Of a stretch of 64,000 bases of DNA, positions 51,798-60,066 are shown piece by piece. Source of the stretch: Clostridiales bacterium FE2011 (lineage in GTDB: Bacteria; Bacillota; Clostridia; Christensenellales; Aristaeellaceae); contig CP069418.1 of the NCBI GenBank assembly GCA_017569305.1, positions 2,542,001 through 2,606,000 of the forward strand, given 5' to 3'. The number at the start of each line of letters is the position of its first letter. The stretch's first letter is position 1. Below the pieces are notes generated by a model. That model saw only the letters and a list, made by a program, of their open reading frames with translations. It was not told the origin of the DNA and searched no databases. Position numbers and translations under genes: made by a program.

Positions 51798-51900
51798 CCG
51801 CAACCTCAATCGGCGTGGCTCCACACTGTGGAGACCACTTGTTTCGGTTGACCTCACCGCCGACGAAATTTCTGCCACTGGCAGTCCTCGGCGGTTCGCC
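51798..51900. repeat. Structured non-coding element, copy B of the five-copy family
   Basis: Core: CCGCAACCTCAATCGGCG, H1 (CTCCACA-C-TGTGGAG with outer GTGG/CCAC), TTTCGGTTGACCTCACCG, H2 (CTGCC-ACT-GGCAG, 51872-51884). It lies directly after palindrome C copy 1 and before a CTCGCTTCGCTCGCTCAGAA stretch. From 51610 to 52134 I see no gene. Confidence 0.78.
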
Positions 51901-52134
51901 CTCTCCTCGCTTCGCTCGCTCAGAATGACAGCCTTTTTGTGCATTGTACTGTGCTACGAATCTTGTTCAAGGGAAGGGAACAAAAAGAACCGCCCCCTGT
52001 CTCTTTCAGAATTTCGGGAACTAAATTCATCCATTCAGCGTCTAACCCATTGACGGAGAAGTACGGCACCGGCCAATCCTTTCCGGATCACGAAATCCAT
52101 GATAACATTGAATAAGTTCAACAGGAGGCTGAAG

Positions 52135-52869
52135 ATGATGAAAAAGAACCTGCTCACGGGATTTGTGTGTATCATGCTTTTGCTGCTCCTCTGTGTATCC
52201 GCTGCGTATGCGGAGGATGCGGAGAAGAATCTTGCCGAATACGGGCTGAACCCGCAGGACATCCTCCTGGAGAAAATCAAATTTCTCCCAGATGAAAACG
52301 ACATAAGGTACTCGTTTTCCCGGGAAGAACGCCCGTTTTATCTCTGGTTTGACGTCACGGGAGACGGTTGTGTGGATCTGTGCACCGAAAGGATGTTCGG
52401 AAGCGGAATGGTCCGCATTCAACTGTCGGTCTATGATCCGCTCAATCAGAAAACCTACATCCTGGATGGCTATGATCAGTATTTCCTGCTGGACAGCATC
52501 ACGGACGGAAGAATCATCATCAACAAAAAAGGACCGTATGGTTACGGGGAACCCGTCACAGTTACCCGTGGCACCGTTATCCTGGACAATAACCGGCTGC
52601 TCTTTGTAGCTGATCCGGAACCGGCTTCCGGGGAAGACGATCCATTCGATCCGGCACAGGCAGCCGTTTCCGCGGATGCAGCTGTCCGGGTTGCTTGCGG
52701 CTATGTCCGGGGAAACCCGGACGCTGAATACTACAATGAAGCCACCGTCGGTCACATTGTGACTGAAGACGGGAAAGCTTGCTGGCAGATCATGTTTTCC
52801 TGGATCGGGAACCAGCGCTATACCGTATGGGTAAACACGGAAACCGGTGAAGTGGAAAATGGGTTTTGA
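52135..52869 (+). CDS. Secreted protein of unknown function
   Basis: A 244-residue exported protein: signal MMKKNLLTGFVCIMLLLLLC..AAYA, then an acidic, strand-rich body. The last 45 residues (VGHIVTEDGKACWQIMF, then NTETGEV) look like a PepSY-type unit, which in other proteins inhibits peptidases or binds at the cell surface. The likeness is weak. AGGAGG lies six bases before ATG 52135. The gene is bracketed by the two palindromic C repeats (1.2 kb apart), so it may be a mobile or rearranged unit. Confidence 0.72.
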   Translation: MMKKNLLTGFVCIMLLLLLCVSAAYAEDAEKNLAEYGLNPQDILLEKIKFLPDENDIRYSFSREERPFYLWFDVTGDGCVDLCTERMFGSGMVRIQLSVYDPLNQKTYILDGYDQYFLLDSITDGRIIINKKGPYGYGEPVTVTRGTVILDNNRLLFVADPEPASGEDDPFDPAQAAVSADAAVRVACGYVRGNPDAEYYNEATVGHIVTEDGKACWQIMFSWIGNQRYTVWVNTETGEVENGF

Positions 52870-52911
52870 GTACTGAAAGTGGAAAGGATCTGAAAGAACG
52901 AAAAGAATAAT

Positions 52912-53004
52912 CGGCAAGAGCAGTGACAGAGGGACAGACTTTCAGTCACATTTTCTTCGAAAACAGTGACAGACAGTCAGTCCCTGGCAGTCACACTCTT
53001 GCCG
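52912..53004. repeat. Palindromic repeat C, copy 2
   Basis: The 93-bp core from CGGCAAGAG to CTCTTGCCG is identical by eye to copy 1 at 51674-51766 and in the same orientation. Identity continues for about 25 bases beyond the right end (CGTCC..GGACGTAGTAAGGGAT) and is lost sharply after it. Confidence 0.87.
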
Positions 53005-53116
53005 CTTTTCGTCCTCCGGACGTAGTAAGGGATTTCTCCACTACGGCTATGCCTTCGGTCGAAATGACAGCCTTGTTGCACGCTGTTCTGCCATATGGAT
53101 GGCACTTGTCCACATA

Positions 53117-53147
53117 AAAACTGCGGAGTTTTTTACTCCGCAGTTTT
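53117..53147. terminator. Bidirectional terminator near the butyrate kinase stop
   Basis: A 13-bp perfect stem (AAAACTGCGGAGT / ACTCCGCAGTTTT) around five T gives T-tracts on both strands. It ends the minus-strand butyrate kinase transcript. Confidence 0.85.
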
Positions 53148-53167
53148 GTTTAGTCAATCTATATTTC

Positions 53168-54274
53168 TTACAGATCCAGTCCTTCAAATCCCTGCCAGAC
53201 GTTCTTGCCGCTGTAAGTAATGGCTTCAGCTTCGCCGCGCAGGACCTTCAGGACCGGGAAGGCCATGGCTTCCTGCTCCATCTCGCCCGGATAGACATAG
53301 ATCGGGGCAATCCAGCCGCAGCGTTCCTTGATGCCTTCGGTGATATCGTCAAAGCGCATCAGTCCGCCGGTCAGCAGGATTGCGTCCACCTTGCCGCAAA
53401 GCACCGCGCTCATTTCGCCAATGCTCTTGCAGATCTGGTAAATCATGGTGTTCCAGACCAGGGTGGCCTTTTTGTCTCCCTGCTCCACGAGGGCGTGGAC
53501 TGTATCCGAATTGGACGTGCCGAAAAGGCTGACGAATCCGCCGGACCGGGAGCACATTCGCCGCACATCATCCAGGGGATGGGTTTCAAGATAATCCAGG
53601 AGTTCCAGCACCGGCACGCTGCCGATCCGGGTGGGGGCAAAGGGACCGTCGCCGTCCGCACCCATGGTGCCGTCGATCATTTTTCCGTGATAATGCGTGC
53701 TGACGGTGACGCCGCCGTCAATATGGCCCACAATGAAGTTGCAGTCCTCATAGCGCTTGCCGATGGACTCCGCATGGGCCTCAGCAACGGCCTTGGGATT
53801 CAGCACATGGGAGTGGGGTGTGCGGTAGAGGCCGCGGATACCGGTGAGGCGCGCGTAGTCGCAGTATTCATCCACGTTGGTAGGATTCAGTGTATAGGCC
53901 GGCTTATGATAGTTCTGCGCAAACCGCCAGGCCAGCATGACGCCCAGCTTTGCGGCGTGTTCGCTGCCGCCGACAGCGGCTTCGGTATCGTCATAAAGCT
54001 TCTGGTCGATGATCGTGACGCCGCTGGGCTGGGTGCAGGCGCTGCCGCCGCGGCCGACAAACACATCGATATCGGAGGGGTCTACCCCTTCTTCCTTCAG
54101 CATATCCAGGATCACCTGGTAACGGAAAGGCACCTGGCCGTTCACGTGGGGGAACTGCAGCAGAACCGGCGCGTCATGGAACTGGCTTTTCTGGAACAGT
54201 TCCTCTTTGTTTACAAAGAGGCTGATTTTGGTGGAGGTGGAACCGGGATTGATGACCAAGATTTTAAAATCCAT
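53168..54274 (-). CDS. buk: Butyrate kinase
   Basis: A 368-residue acetokinase-family enzyme making butyrate and ATP from butyryl-phosphate, or working in branched-chain fatty acid use. ASKHA marks: FKILVINPGSTSTKISLF at the start, VFVGRGG near 72, GHIDGGVTVS near 185 and ILLTGGLMRFD near 300. Length is normal for Buk. The ribosome site before ATG 54274 is weak, so initiation may be low or regulated. The usual partner phosphotransbutyrylase is not next to it; the gene stands alone. Confidence 0.93.
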   Translation of the reverse strand: MDFKILVINPGSTSTKISLFVNKEELFQKSQFHDAPVLLQFPHVNGQVPFRYQVILDMLKEEGVDPSDIDVFVGRGGSACTQPSGVTIIDQKLYDDTEAAVGGSEHAAKLGVMLAWRFAQNYHKPAYTLNPTNVDEYCDYARLTGIRGLYRTPHSHVLNPKAVAEAHAESIGKRYEDCNFIVGHIDGGVTVSTHYHGKMIDGTMGADGDGPFAPTRIGSVPVLELLDYLETHPLDDVRRMCSRSGGFVSLFGTSNSDTVHALVEQGDKKATLVWNTMIYQICKSIGEMSAVLCGKVDAILLTGGLMRFDDITEGIKERCGWIAPIYVYPGEMEQEAMAFPVLKVLRGEAEAITYSGKNVWQGFEGLDL

Positions 54275-54524
54275 AACTATAACCCAACGCTATTCTTCAA
54301 GAATAAGCTTTCTTCTCAGAAAGCTGGAATATCAATTCGACGCAATGAAAGGATAACCCTTTGCATTAATTATGTTTTTCAGGAACAGGGGAAAGGCATC
54401 CGTTTTTTGATGACCGAATCCGGCATCTCATGCACAGAAACCGGCAACATACGTCCGGGCATCTTGAACCCATCAGGTCCTTCTGTTACTGTATGCCCCG
54501 CAAAAGCATTACGGGAGGTACGAC

Positions 54525-55370
54525 ATGATTCAATGCACTGGAATTGAAAAATCCTACACAGACAAAAAGGTCCTGTCCGGAATCAGCTTCGATATTCCTG
54601 ACGGACAGATTTTCGGACTGCTGGGACCCTCCGGCGCCGGAAAGACCACACTGATCAAAATCCTGACAGGGCAGCTGGAGTTTGAAGAGGGATCGGCGAT
54701 GATCCTCCAGAAGAACGTGCGGCGCCTCTCGGGCGAGGATAAGAAAAAGATCGGTATCATGATGGATCAGTTTGGCGTATATGAACGGCTGTCCTGCTAT
54801 GACAACCTGAAGGTGTTCGCGGACATCTACGGCACGCCGAAGGAAAAGATCATGGAAACGCTGAAACTGGTGGGCCTGGAGGATTCCGCGAAGAAGCCTG
54901 CTTCCGCCCTGTCCAAGGGCATGCGGGTCCGGCTGCAGCTGGCCCGGGTGTTCATGGTTTCCCCGGAAATCATCTTCCTGGATGAGCCGACAACGGGCCT
55001 GGATCCTATGACGATGAAGCAGATCCACAAGATCATCCTGGACAAGAAAAAGCACGGATGCACCATCTTCCTTACGACCCACAACATGGAAGAAGCAGCC
55101 AAGCTTTGCGACACGGTAGCCCTGCTGAACGAGGGCGTGATCGTGGACAGCGGCGCACCGGATGAAATCTGCCGCCGGTTCAACCACCAGAAGCGGATTG
55201 TGCTGCACCTGAACACAGGCGAAGATATGGAGCTGCCCCACAGCAAGGAATCCGCGGAGAAGATCAGCAAGCTGCTGGAAGAGGAACGCGTGGAAACCAT
55301 TCACTCCTCTGAGCCGACGCTGGAAACCGTATTCCTGGAACTGACCGGAAGAAAACTGGAGGAAGAATGA
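54525..55370 (+). CDS. ABC transporter ATP-binding protein
   Basis: A 281-residue ATPase for the ABC-2 permease encoded next. Walker A is LLGPSGAGKTTLIK near 36-44, the signature is ALSKGMRVRLQLAR near 127, Walker B is IIFLDEPTTGLDP near 150 and the H-loop is FLTTHNMEEAA near 183. The C-terminal part with charged helices is as in drug or lantibiotic exporters. GGGAGG precedes the ATG. It overlaps the permease gene by 4 bp. The 250 bases upstream contain no clear promoter. Confidence 0.93.
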   Translation: MIQCTGIEKSYTDKKVLSGISFDIPDGQIFGLLGPSGAGKTTLIKILTGQLEFEEGSAMILQKNVRRLSGEDKKKIGIMMDQFGVYERLSCYDNLKVFADIYGTPKEKIMETLKLVGLEDSAKKPASALSKGMRVRLQLARVFMVSPEIIFLDEPTTGLDPMTMKQIHKIILDKKKHGCTIFLTTHNMEEAAKLCDTVALLNEGVIVDSGAPDEICRRFNHQKRIVLHLNTGEDMELPHSKESAEKISKLLEEERVETIHSSEPTLETVFLELTGRKLEEE

Positions 55371-56059
55371 ACATGAATAATATTCTTATTATGATCAGAA
55401 AGCAGATGAAGGATACCTTCAAGAACAAGGCGGTCCTGATTCAGCTTATATTGCTGCCGGTGGTTTCGTTTATCCTGGAACGGGTGATCAGACCGGAAGG
55501 CGTTCCGGAACTGATGTATACCAAAATGTTTGCCGCCATGTATATGGCCATGGCGCCCCTGACCGCCATGTCAGCCATTATTGCGGAGGAAAAAGAAAAG
55601 AACACCCTCCGGGTGCTGATGATGTCCAACGTGAAGCCCGGACAGTACCTGACGGGCATCGGCGCCTATGTGTGGATCATCAGCATGATCGGTTCGGTGC
55701 TGTTTGCTGTTTCCTTCCCGGCGGCGGATATGCCCTTCTTCTTCCTGGTGATGGGCGTGGGTTTCCTGATCTCCATCGTGATCGGCGCTGTGATCGGAAT
55801 CACCGCAAAGAACCAGATGTCTGCCGGCTCTGTGGGCGCGATGGCGATGATTATCCTTTCCTTCATTCCGATGTTTGCCATGTTCAATGAAGGAATTGGC
55901 GCGGTGGCGCGGTTCCTTTACACTCAGCAGACCCGGTTCCTGCTTGACGCTATGTCCTTTGCTGAAATAAAATGGGACGGAGCTGTCATCCTGGCAGCGA
56001 ATGCTATCCTGGCGGTGGTGATGTTCTTTGTCGCCTTCAGGAAAAAAGGACTGGAATAA
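55367..56059 (+). CDS. ABC-2 type transporter permease
   Basis: A 230-residue membrane subunit with about six spans (around 23-40, 55-72, 98-118, 124-146, 152-172 and 205-224). Early MIRKQMKDTFKNKAVLIQLI and the MAPLTAMSAIIAEEKEKNTLRVLMMS loop are typical of ABC-2 exporters that move peptides, lipids or drugs. It is coupled to the ATPase gene (ATGA overlap) and directly followed by the LytTR regulator. The cargo is unknown. Confidence 0.9.
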   Translation: MNMNNILIMIRKQMKDTFKNKAVLIQLILLPVVSFILERVIRPEGVPELMYTKMFAAMYMAMAPLTAMSAIIAEEKEKNTLRVLMMSNVKPGQYLTGIGAYVWIISMIGSVLFAVSFPAADMPFFFLVMGVGFLISIVIGAVIGITAKNQMSAGSVGAMAMIILSFIPMFAMFNEGIGAVARFLYTQQTRFLLDAMSFAEIKWDGAVILAANAILAVVMFFVAFRKKGLE

Positions 56060-56500
56060 GTGAAGATAGATATCGACATCAATGACCAATACCCGGAGAC
56101 ATCCGTAACGATCCATGCCCCGAGGCTGAGCCAGGACATTGAGAAACTGATCGCGATGATGCGGATGCTCGATATGCAGGTCAGCGCGGAAAAGAACGGG
56201 GAAACCTACATCCTGGACGCCAACAAGATCCTGTATATCGAGGCAGTGGAACGGAAGACCTTCATCTACACAGAGACGGAGATGTATGAGTCTGAACTGA
56301 AACTGTACGAGGTGGAGGAACAGCTTCTTGAAAGGGACTTCCTGAGGGTCAGCAAACAGACGATTGTGAACCTGAGGATGATCAAGAGCCTGAAAGCGGA
56401 CATCAACCGGAAAATCAGGCTGACCCTGCAAAACGGAGAACAGATTATGGTTTCCCGCATGTACTCGGACGAGCTGCGCCAGAAGCTGGGGGTGAGGTAA
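56060..56500 (+). CDS. LytTR DNA-binding domain regulator
   Basis: A 146-residue transcription factor. The C-terminal LytTR domain is about 45-146: GETYILDANKILYIEAVERKTFIY, FLRVSKQTIVNLRMIKSL and GEQIMVSRMYSDELRQKL. There is no receiver domain, so it is controlled in another way, most often by the DUF3021 protein next to it. It starts with GTG directly at the permease stop (AAGGA upstream). Such LytTR/DUF3021 pairs usually autoregulate the linked ABC exporter. Confidence 0.93.
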   Translation: MKIDIDINDQYPETSVTIHAPRLSQDIEKLIAMMRMLDMQVSAEKNGETYILDANKILYIEAVERKTFIYTETEMYESELKLYEVEEQLLERDFLRVSKQTIVNLRMIKSLKADINRKIRLTLQNGEQIMVSRMYSDELRQKLGVR

Positions 56501-56501
56501 G

Positions 56502-56981
56502 ATGAAAGAAAAAATCAAATACCTCAACTGGCTTGTGAAAGAAATTATGGCAAGCTTCGCCGGGGGCGTGGTGACCCTGTGCGCAATGAGCTGGCTGATG
56601 GGCGATCTGGGAGCGAAAGTATCCCCCATATTCAGCCTCGGGAAAAGCGGGATTTCGCTTGAAACCCTGATGCAGTTCCTCCTGCTCGCGGTGTTTTCCG
56701 TCGTGGTGAAGGACGTGTTCATGACGGACCGATGGATCAAAAACATGAGCGTTTTCCTGAGAAAGACCCTCTATTTCTTCGTGATCGTATTGGGCGTGTT
56801 CGTGATGAGCCGCCTGTGGAAATGGTTCCCGGCAGACGCCGCCAGCGCCTGGATTGTCTTCGGTGCATTCTTCGCAGTGGCTATGGTTATCATGACCATA
56901 CTGACCCGGACAAAGGAAATATCGGAGAACAATAAACTGCAGGAAGCGCTGGAAAAATTCAAGAAAAGGGAAAAGACGTAA
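56502..56981 (+). CDS. DUF3021 family membrane protein
   Basis: A 159-residue protein with four spans (about 12-34, 52-72, 86-104 and 114-136) and a charged coiled tail (NNKLQEALEKFKKREK). It has the size and the gene neighbour typical of DUF3021, which is thought to sequester or sense for the LytTR regulator. It begins two bases after that gene. It is the last gene of the exporter operon, which ends in a GC-rich hairpin. Confidence 0.88.
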   Translation: MKEKIKYLNWLVKEIMASFAGGVVTLCAMSWLMGDLGAKVSPIFSLGKSGISLETLMQFLLLAVFSVVVKDVFMTDRWIKNMSVFLRKTLYFFVIVLGVFVMSRLWKWFPADAASAWIVFGAFFAVAMVIMTILTRTKEISENNKLQEALEKFKKREKT

Positions 56982-56988
56982 TGATAAG

Positions 56989-57012
56989 GCGGCGGAGCGG
57001 AAGCTCCGCTGC
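56989..57012 (+). terminator. GC-rich hairpin after the ABC/LytTR operon
   Basis: A 10-bp stem (GCGGCGGAGC / GCTCCGCTGC, one G-U pair, GGAA loop) is followed by TTGTC, a weak T-tract. AT-rich AACAATTA/AACAATGA tandem units follow at 57020-57050. Confidence 0.65.
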
Positions 57013-57146
57013 TTGTCAATTAACAATTAACAATGAACAATGAACAATTAAGTGCTCCGGAATGCAGATAATATCATGCTTCTTGCGGGCGCTCACGGCG
57101 TATGCTACAATCCAGACAGAACATAAATTAACAGGAGATCCGGCAG

Positions 57147-57980
57147 ATGAAGATTGAACGCATGTATGCGCGCGGAGCGGAATACCAGCGGTTCGAAACG
57201 CTTAAACGCAACCGCGAAAAACGAACCAGACAGAAGCTTGCCTTCATGGAAGGCGTGCAGATGGTGGAGCAGGCTATCCGCCATAACTGGGAGTTTGCCG
57301 CCATGGCGGTGGCTGACGGACGCCGCCTGTCCGGATGGGCGGAGGATATGATCGCGAAAGCGAAGCCGGAAATTCTTTATCAGATGGAGGAAGGCATGCA
57401 CGCGGACCTTTCCGACCGGGAAGAGAGCTGCGAGATCATTGCCCTTGTCCGTGAACGTACGGACGGACTGGAACGGATCGAAGAGAAGACTTCCAAAAGC
57501 AGCATGCCGCCGCTGTATGCTGTCTTTGACCGTCCGGCGTCCCCCGGAAACCTGGGAACCTTCCTCCGCTCCGCTGACGCCTTTGGCGGAACGGGGGTTA
57601 TCGTTACCGGCCATGCCGCGGACTTTTATGATCCGCAGTGCATCCGCGCCAGCGTGGGCACGGTGTTTGCCATTCCATTTACGGAGATGCCCAGCGCGGA
57701 GGGTGCCCTGGAGTGGCTCCATGCACGGCCGGAAAAACCACTGATCGTCGGGACGAGCGCCCACGGGACAAAGAACCTGGATGAGATCGACCTGACAGGC
57801 CCGGTTGCCCTAGCCATCGGCAATGAAACTTTCGGCCTGTCCCGGGCCTGGAAGGACGGATGCGATGTGCTGGCGAAGATCCCGATCTTCGGCGCGGCTT
57901 CCTCGCTGAACGCCGGAAGCGCCGCCACCGTCTGTTTCTATGAAATCAGCCGGCAGCGACTTGCCAAAGGGCTGAAATAA
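57147..57980 (+). CDS. TrmH-family (SpoU) RNA 2'-O-methyltransferase
   Basis: A 277-residue SPOUT methyltransferase. Motif 1 is DRPASPGNLGTFLRSADAFG near 129-148 (Asn/Arg catalytic region), motif 2 is ALAIGNETFGLSRAW near 228, and motif 3 is FGAASSLNAGSAATVCFYE near 250, which together form the SAM-binding knot. The N-terminal part is a substrate-binding domain. It adds a methyl group to ribose in rRNA or tRNA. AGGAGATCC stands before the ATG. The CARF-nuclease gene follows 33 bases later in the same direction, probably co-transcribed. Confidence 0.93.
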   Translation: MKIERMYARGAEYQRFETLKRNREKRTRQKLAFMEGVQMVEQAIRHNWEFAAMAVADGRRLSGWAEDMIAKAKPEILYQMEEGMHADLSDREESCEIIALVRERTDGLERIEEKTSKSSMPPLYAVFDRPASPGNLGTFLRSADAFGGTGVIVTGHAADFYDPQCIRASVGTVFAIPFTEMPSAEGALEWLHARPEKPLIVGTSAHGTKNLDEIDLTGPVALAIGNETFGLSRAWKDGCDVLAKIPIFGAASSLNAGSAATVCFYEISRQRLAKGLK

Positions 57981-58013
57981 AAACAGGATCCGGACAGGAG
58001 AAAGGCATCACAG

Positions 58014-59186
58014 ATGGAAGTAAAGACGCTGGTTGAACTGTTTGACGAACGCCCGCTGGAAAATGTGCTGGGTGTGGAGATCTTTCATCCGGAAGAGGTG
58101 ATCTATGTCTGTCCGGAGGGAACGCCGGAGCATGCCCGGAGGCAGCTGAAGGATTACTTTGCCCACCGCGGGATCGAGGCCGCGATGGAGTTCCTGTATG
58201 TGGACATCTACGACACGGAGAAGATCCTGGAATTGTTCCGCGCCATCCTGAAGGATCATCCGGACGCTGTGATGGATATCACGGGCGGCACGGACGCCGT
58301 GCTGTTCGCGGCCGGACTGGCCTGCTCCGAGGCAGCAATCCCCGTGGTCACCTACAGCCGCACGATGAATAAGTTTTACAGTATCCAGAACGCGCCGTCC
58401 ATGCACGGTTACGTATGCGATATCACCTTCTCGGTGGAGGACTGTTTCCTGATGGCGGGCGGATCCATGCGAAAAGGCCGGGTGGATAACAGCATCCTGT
58501 CCCGGTACATGGAGGATATTGATCCGTTCTTTGCCGTTTTCCTGAAATACCGCCGCCAGTGGGACAGGATCGTGACGTATATCCAGCGGGTTTCGGCGGC
58601 GAGGGAAGATGGAACCTATTCGCTGAGCGTGCAGGGAGACTATATTGTCAAAGGGGAGCAGGGCGCCCGGCTGACGGCCCCGGAGGAAGCCCTGCGGGAC
58701 CTGGAGAAGATCCGGATGATCTCCGGCCTGAAGATTGTGCCGGAGGAAAGTGTGGAATTCTATTTCCGGGATCCGCAGGTTCGCGCCTGGCTGCGGGACG
58801 TGGGCAGCGTGCTGGAACTGTATATCTATAAAGCCTGCCTGGATACCGGTATATTCAGTGACGTGCGGACCAGCGCCGTTGTGGACTGGAACGGGGATGA
58901 AAAGGACCACGCGGTATCCAATGAGCTGGACGTGATGTGCACCCAGGGGATTACCCCGGTATTTATCAGCTGCAAGACCTGTATGATCCGGACTGAAGCC
59001 CTGAACGAACTGGCCGTCCTGCGGGACCGCTTCGGCGGACAGATTGCCCGGGCGGCCATTGTGACCGCAGAACCTGCCGGAGCGTCCGCCCGGAACCGGG
59101 CGGCGGAACTGAATATCCGGATCATTGACCTGAATGACCTGCAGGAAGGCAATGTGGACGAAAGCATCAGAAGACTGATGAAGTAA
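58014..59186 (+). CDS. CARF-domain nuclease, DUF1887 type (Card1/Can2-like)
   Basis: A 390-residue protein with the two-part order of Card1/Can2. The N-terminal CARF-like Rossmann domain is about 1-140, with the ligand loop MDITGGTDAVLFAAG at 87-101. A linker/winged-helix region is about 160-260. The C-terminal PD-(D/E)XK nuclease has E268 (VLELYIYKA), E304/D306 (SNELDVMC) and K321 (VFISCKTC). Known relatives are switched on by cyclic oligoadenylate made by type III CRISPR complexes and cut DNA and RNA. No cas gene or CRISPR array is in the window; it is coupled to a TrmH gene. Activity is inferred. Confidence 0.85.
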   Translation: MEVKTLVELFDERPLENVLGVEIFHPEEVIYVCPEGTPEHARRQLKDYFAHRGIEAAMEFLYVDIYDTEKILELFRAILKDHPDAVMDITGGTDAVLFAAGLACSEAAIPVVTYSRTMNKFYSIQNAPSMHGYVCDITFSVEDCFLMAGGSMRKGRVDNSILSRYMEDIDPFFAVFLKYRRQWDRIVTYIQRVSAAREDGTYSLSVQGDYIVKGEQGARLTAPEEALRDLEKIRMISGLKIVPEESVEFYFRDPQVRAWLRDVGSVLELYIYKACLDTGIFSDVRTSAVVDWNGDEKDHAVSNELDVMCTQGITPVFISCKTCMIRTEALNELAVLRDRFGGQIARAAIVTAEPAGASARNRAAELNIRIIDLNDLQEGNVDESIRRLMK

Positions 59187-59265
59187 TTCAGAAATCAGAA
59201 TTCAGAATTAAAAGGACACAATACATGAAGCAGTTCCTGTAACAATCTGGTGCAACACAGGAAGC

Positions 59266-59299
59266 CCCGGAATCGCCGTAAGGCGGTTCCGGGTTTTTT
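59266..59299 (+). terminator. Terminator downstream of the CARF-nuclease gene, preceded by a tiny ORF
   Basis: A 12-bp stem (CCCGGAATCGCC / GGCGGTTCCGGG, one G-U pair, GTAA loop) is followed by six T. A five-codon ORF (MKQFL, 59225-59242) with AAAGGA eight bases upstream lies ahead of it; its meaning is unclear. A CTTACG-AAAA-CGTAAG hairpin follows at 59306-59321. Confidence 0.85.
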
Positions 59300-59381
59300 A
59301 CATAGCTTACGAAAACGTAAGGCAGAAGTCACCTGAAAGTAAGATTGCCCTGCTATGCTTATAGCCAAGGAGGGATGACTC

Positions 59382-59888
59382 ATGGAAATCATACGCGGCG
59401 GACGGCAGGCAGAGACCTGTGTGAACAATGAATCGGTTCTTTCCGCATGGTATGACGCCTATGGCACAGAAATCCTGCGCTATTGCTTTATGATGCTGGG
59501 CAACCGGACAGATGCGGAAGACGCCACCCAGGAAACGTTCCTGAAGGCCTGGCGGAGCATCGGCCGTTTTGAAGCGAAAAACGGATGCTCTGCCCGTACA
59601 TGGATTACCCGGATTGCAGGGAATACCTGCCGGGACTACCTCAAAAGAAGCTGGTATAAGCATGAAAGCAGACTGATTTCCCCCGAAGACCTGAAGAAAC
59701 TTGGAAACGCTCCGGAAGAAGACCGGGAGCTGATCATGGACGTAATGAACCTGCCGGAGAAATACCGCCAGGTGCTCCTGCTGGTATCCATGCAGGGAAT
59801 GACGATCCGCGAAGCGGCGGAGTGCATGCAGACCAGTGCGGCCACCATTTTCAGAAGACTGGAGAAAGCCAGGCAAATGATCGCCTGA
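59382..59888 (+). CDS. RNA polymerase sigma factor, ECF subfamily
   Basis: A 168-residue ECF sigma factor. Region 2 is about 25-90 (LGNRTDAEDATQETFLKAWRSI, then ARTWITRIAGNTCRDYLKR). Region 4 is about 110-165 (MNLPEKYRQVLLLVSMQGMTIREAAECMQTSAATIFRRLEKARQ). AAGGAGGGA precedes the ATG. Unlike the two sigma genes at 7 and 14.5 kb there is no anti-sigma gene after it; a terminator follows at once. It may be controlled by transcription or by a distant partner. Confidence 0.92.
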   Translation: MEIIRGGRQAETCVNNESVLSAWYDAYGTEILRYCFMMLGNRTDAEDATQETFLKAWRSIGRFEAKNGCSARTWITRIAGNTCRDYLKRSWYKHESRLISPEDLKKLGNAPEEDRELIMDVMNLPEKYRQVLLLVSMQGMTIREAAECMQTSAATIFRRLEKARQMIA

Positions 59889-59917
59889 CATCCGGGATAT
59901 ATCCTCCTTTCCATTTG

Positions 59918-59950
59918 GAAGCCCTGCCGGGTGAGAGACGGCAGGGCTTC
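59918..59950 (+). terminator. Hairpin terminator after the third sigma gene
   Basis: A 12-bp perfect stem (GAAGCCCTGCCG / CGGCAGGGCTTC, 9-nt loop), followed by TGTATTG; the T-tract is weak. Confidence 0.7.
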
Positions 59951-60066
59951 TGTATTGATGATGGATCTTTGCTTTTTTGACAAAAATGGAAAAATCCCCT
60001 TACGTCATCTGTTGCTTGTGACGCGGCGTCATCAGATAAACTGAAGCCGAAAGGAGGGGAACCTGT

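Noticed and set aside
51753..51944. 63-codon minus-strand frame (AVILSERSEE type)
   Set aside because: Lies in dispersed intergenic repeat; such frames recur in many genomes as mis-annotated proteins.
53168..54274. Complete ptb-buk butyrate operon
   Set aside because: Only the kinase is present; the genes on either side are unrelated, so I do not claim the pathway from this window.
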